A program made the position numbers and the translations under genes. Below, in pieces: positions 63,309 to 64,000 of a stretch of DNA of 64,000 nt. Position 1 is the stretch's first letter. Every line of letters starts with the position of its first letter. The notes below the pieces were generated by a model. That model worked only from the letters and a program-made list of their open reading frames with translations. It ran no database searches and was not told the origin of the DNA. The stretch comes from Alsobacter ponti. GTDB taxonomy: Bacteria > Pseudomonadota > Alphaproteobacteria > Rhizobiales > Beijerinckiaceae. The DNA lies in contig NZ_JANCLU010000007.1 in NCBI RefSeq assembly GCF_024294805.1, positions 140,335 to 204,334 on the forward strand, given 5' to 3'.

Positions 63309-63863
63309 ATGAAGTCCCCCGAGAAGTTTGTCGAGAGTTTCGCTGCCCTGGCCGCCGCCGGCATCGCCGCCGTCGCCGCGCTCGCGGTCGCCGTCCCCGC
63401 CGCCGCGCAGACGGCGCCGCAGACCGCGAAGGCGTCGATGGTCAACGCCAAGGGCGAGCCGGTCGGCGAGGCGACGCTGACCCAGACGCCGCGCGGCGTG
63501 CTGATCCGCCTCTCGATGTCCGGCCTCGCGGCCGAGCGCGCCTTCCACATCCACCAGACCGGCAAGTGCGAGCCGCCCTTCACCTCGGCCGGCGGGCATT
63601 TCAATCCCGAGAACCGCAAGCATGGGCTGATGCAGGCCGAGGGCCAGCACGCCGGCGACATGCCCAACCTGCATGTCGGGGCCGACGGCAAGATCACCGT
63701 CGAGGCGCTGAACACCGGGGTGACGCTGGAGAAGGGCAAGCCGAACTCGCTGCTGCGCGAAGGCGGCACGGCTCTGATCGTCCACGAAGGCAAGGACGAC
63801 TACCGCACCGACCCCACCGGCGACGCCGGCGGCCGCGCCGCCTGCGGAGTGATCACGGAATAG
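63309..63863 (+). CDS. sodC: Superoxide dismutase [Cu-Zn]
   Basis: A 184-residue periplasmic Cu,Zn superoxide dismutase with a signal peptide (about 1-34, ending PAAAQ-T). Metal ligands are in FHIHQTGKC, AGGHFNPENRKHG and DMPNLHVGADG, with a late copper histidine in IVHEGKDDYRTD. The cysteine of KCEPP should pair with C near the end (RAACGVI). The gene is complete, ending at TAG 63861-63863, just before the noisy end of the sequence. Confidence 0.94.
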   Translation: MKSPEKFVESFAALAAAGIAAVAALAVAVPAAAQTAPQTAKASMVNAKGEPVGEATLTQTPRGVLIRLSMSGLAAERAFHIHQTGKCEPPFTSAGGHFNPENRKHGLMQAEGQHAGDMPNLHVGADGKITVEALNTGVTLEKGKPNSLLREGGTALIVHEGKDDYRTDPTGDAGGRAACGVITE

Positions 63864-64000
63864 CACGCAGAGGGGAGGGGTGGGGGGGGGTCAACCCCCC
63901 CCGTTTAAACGCCCCGAAGAAAAAACCAAAGGGCGGCCCCCCCAACCCCCAACAAGTAAAAAGGCGGGCCACGGACGCCCCAGACCCCAAACCCCCAGCG
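63864..64000. other. Homopolymer-rich terminal sequence, probable contig-end artefact
   Basis: After the sodC stop the sequence changes abruptly: nine G, TCAA, eight C (63882-63902), then about 100 bases dominated by C and A in homopolymer runs with few T. There is no codon structure. G-run and C-run can fold back on each other, a pattern of low-quality read ends. It should not be used for promoter or terminator inference. Confidence 0.7.

Noticed and set aside
1-64000. CRISPR arrays, insertion sequences, prophage genes or riboswitches
   Set aside because: No regularly spaced repeats, transposase or phage-type proteins were seen, and no leader matched a riboswitch pattern I could defend.

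Overview
The window is 64 kb of very GC-rich DNA from what looks like an alphaproteobacterium of the order Hyphomicrobiales (Rhizobiales). The clearest sign is the divergent pair of core clusters tsaD-gpsA-EVE protein and hemC-hemD-mitofilin-like-hemY. Small exported proteins, a PRC-barrel protein and a bacterial transglutaminase-like cysteine peptidase fit the same group. I cannot name a genus from sequence alone. Genes are dense and mostly intact, and I see no insertion sequence, prophage or CRISPR array.

Layout. (1) 1-13.2 kb is core housekeeping: the end of a YbaK-type deacylase gene, a PLP enzyme, an orphan membrane sensor, a YkgJ-type cysteine-cluster protein, acetyl-CoA synthetase, an EVE protein, gpsA, tsaD, the heme cluster and a tRNA-Thr(CGT). 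(2) 13.3-18.5 kb holds acyl-CoA genes: acyl-CoA dehydrogenase, SDR, ACAD10-like phosphotransferase and an acyl-CoA ligase. (3) 18.5-26.9 kb is a seven-gene minus-strand unit: ABC importer, two MmgE/PrpD proteins, a D-2-hydroxyacid dehydrogenase and a stand-alone LuxR-type HTH protein. (4) 27.2-41.35 kb is a 14-gene minus-strand unit: two type III CoA-transferases, a cyclase-family hydrolase, an acyl-CoA ligase, two DUF35/thiolase-like pairs, a zinc alcohol dehydrogenase, an SMP-30 lactonase, a complete TRAP transporter and a metallo-beta-lactamase-fold hydrolase. A LysR regulator is divergent from it at 41.5 kb, followed by a nitronate monooxygenase. (5) 44-49.6 kb has an orphan NMT1/TauA-like binding protein and a porG-porA-porB-gltD/ferredoxin cluster predicted to be an NAD(P)-linked 2-oxoacid oxidoreductase. 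(6) 49.8-64 kb returns to core and small conserved genes: aroE, a universal stress protein, a class I amidotransferase, the EF-P modification trio (epmB-like, epmA, efp), a haloacid dehalogenase, an RpiR regulator, infA and sodC. The last ~135 bases look like assembly noise.

How the parts fit. Regions 3 and 4 read as a catabolic island: import of organic acids by TRAP and ABC systems, activation to CoA thioesters, side-group oxidation and hydrolysis, and C-C cleavage. Both thiolase-like proteins lack the usual nucleophilic cysteine, carry the tyrosine-containing C-terminal motif of Ltp2-type enzymes and are each paired with a DUF35 protein, so retro-aldol cleavage is more likely than thiolysis. 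The substrate cannot be read from sequence. By eye, the island is less GC-extreme than its flanks, and both of its edges fall in gene-poor stretches (16374-16906 and 43620-43972). This suggests acquisition, but no integrase or att repeat was found.
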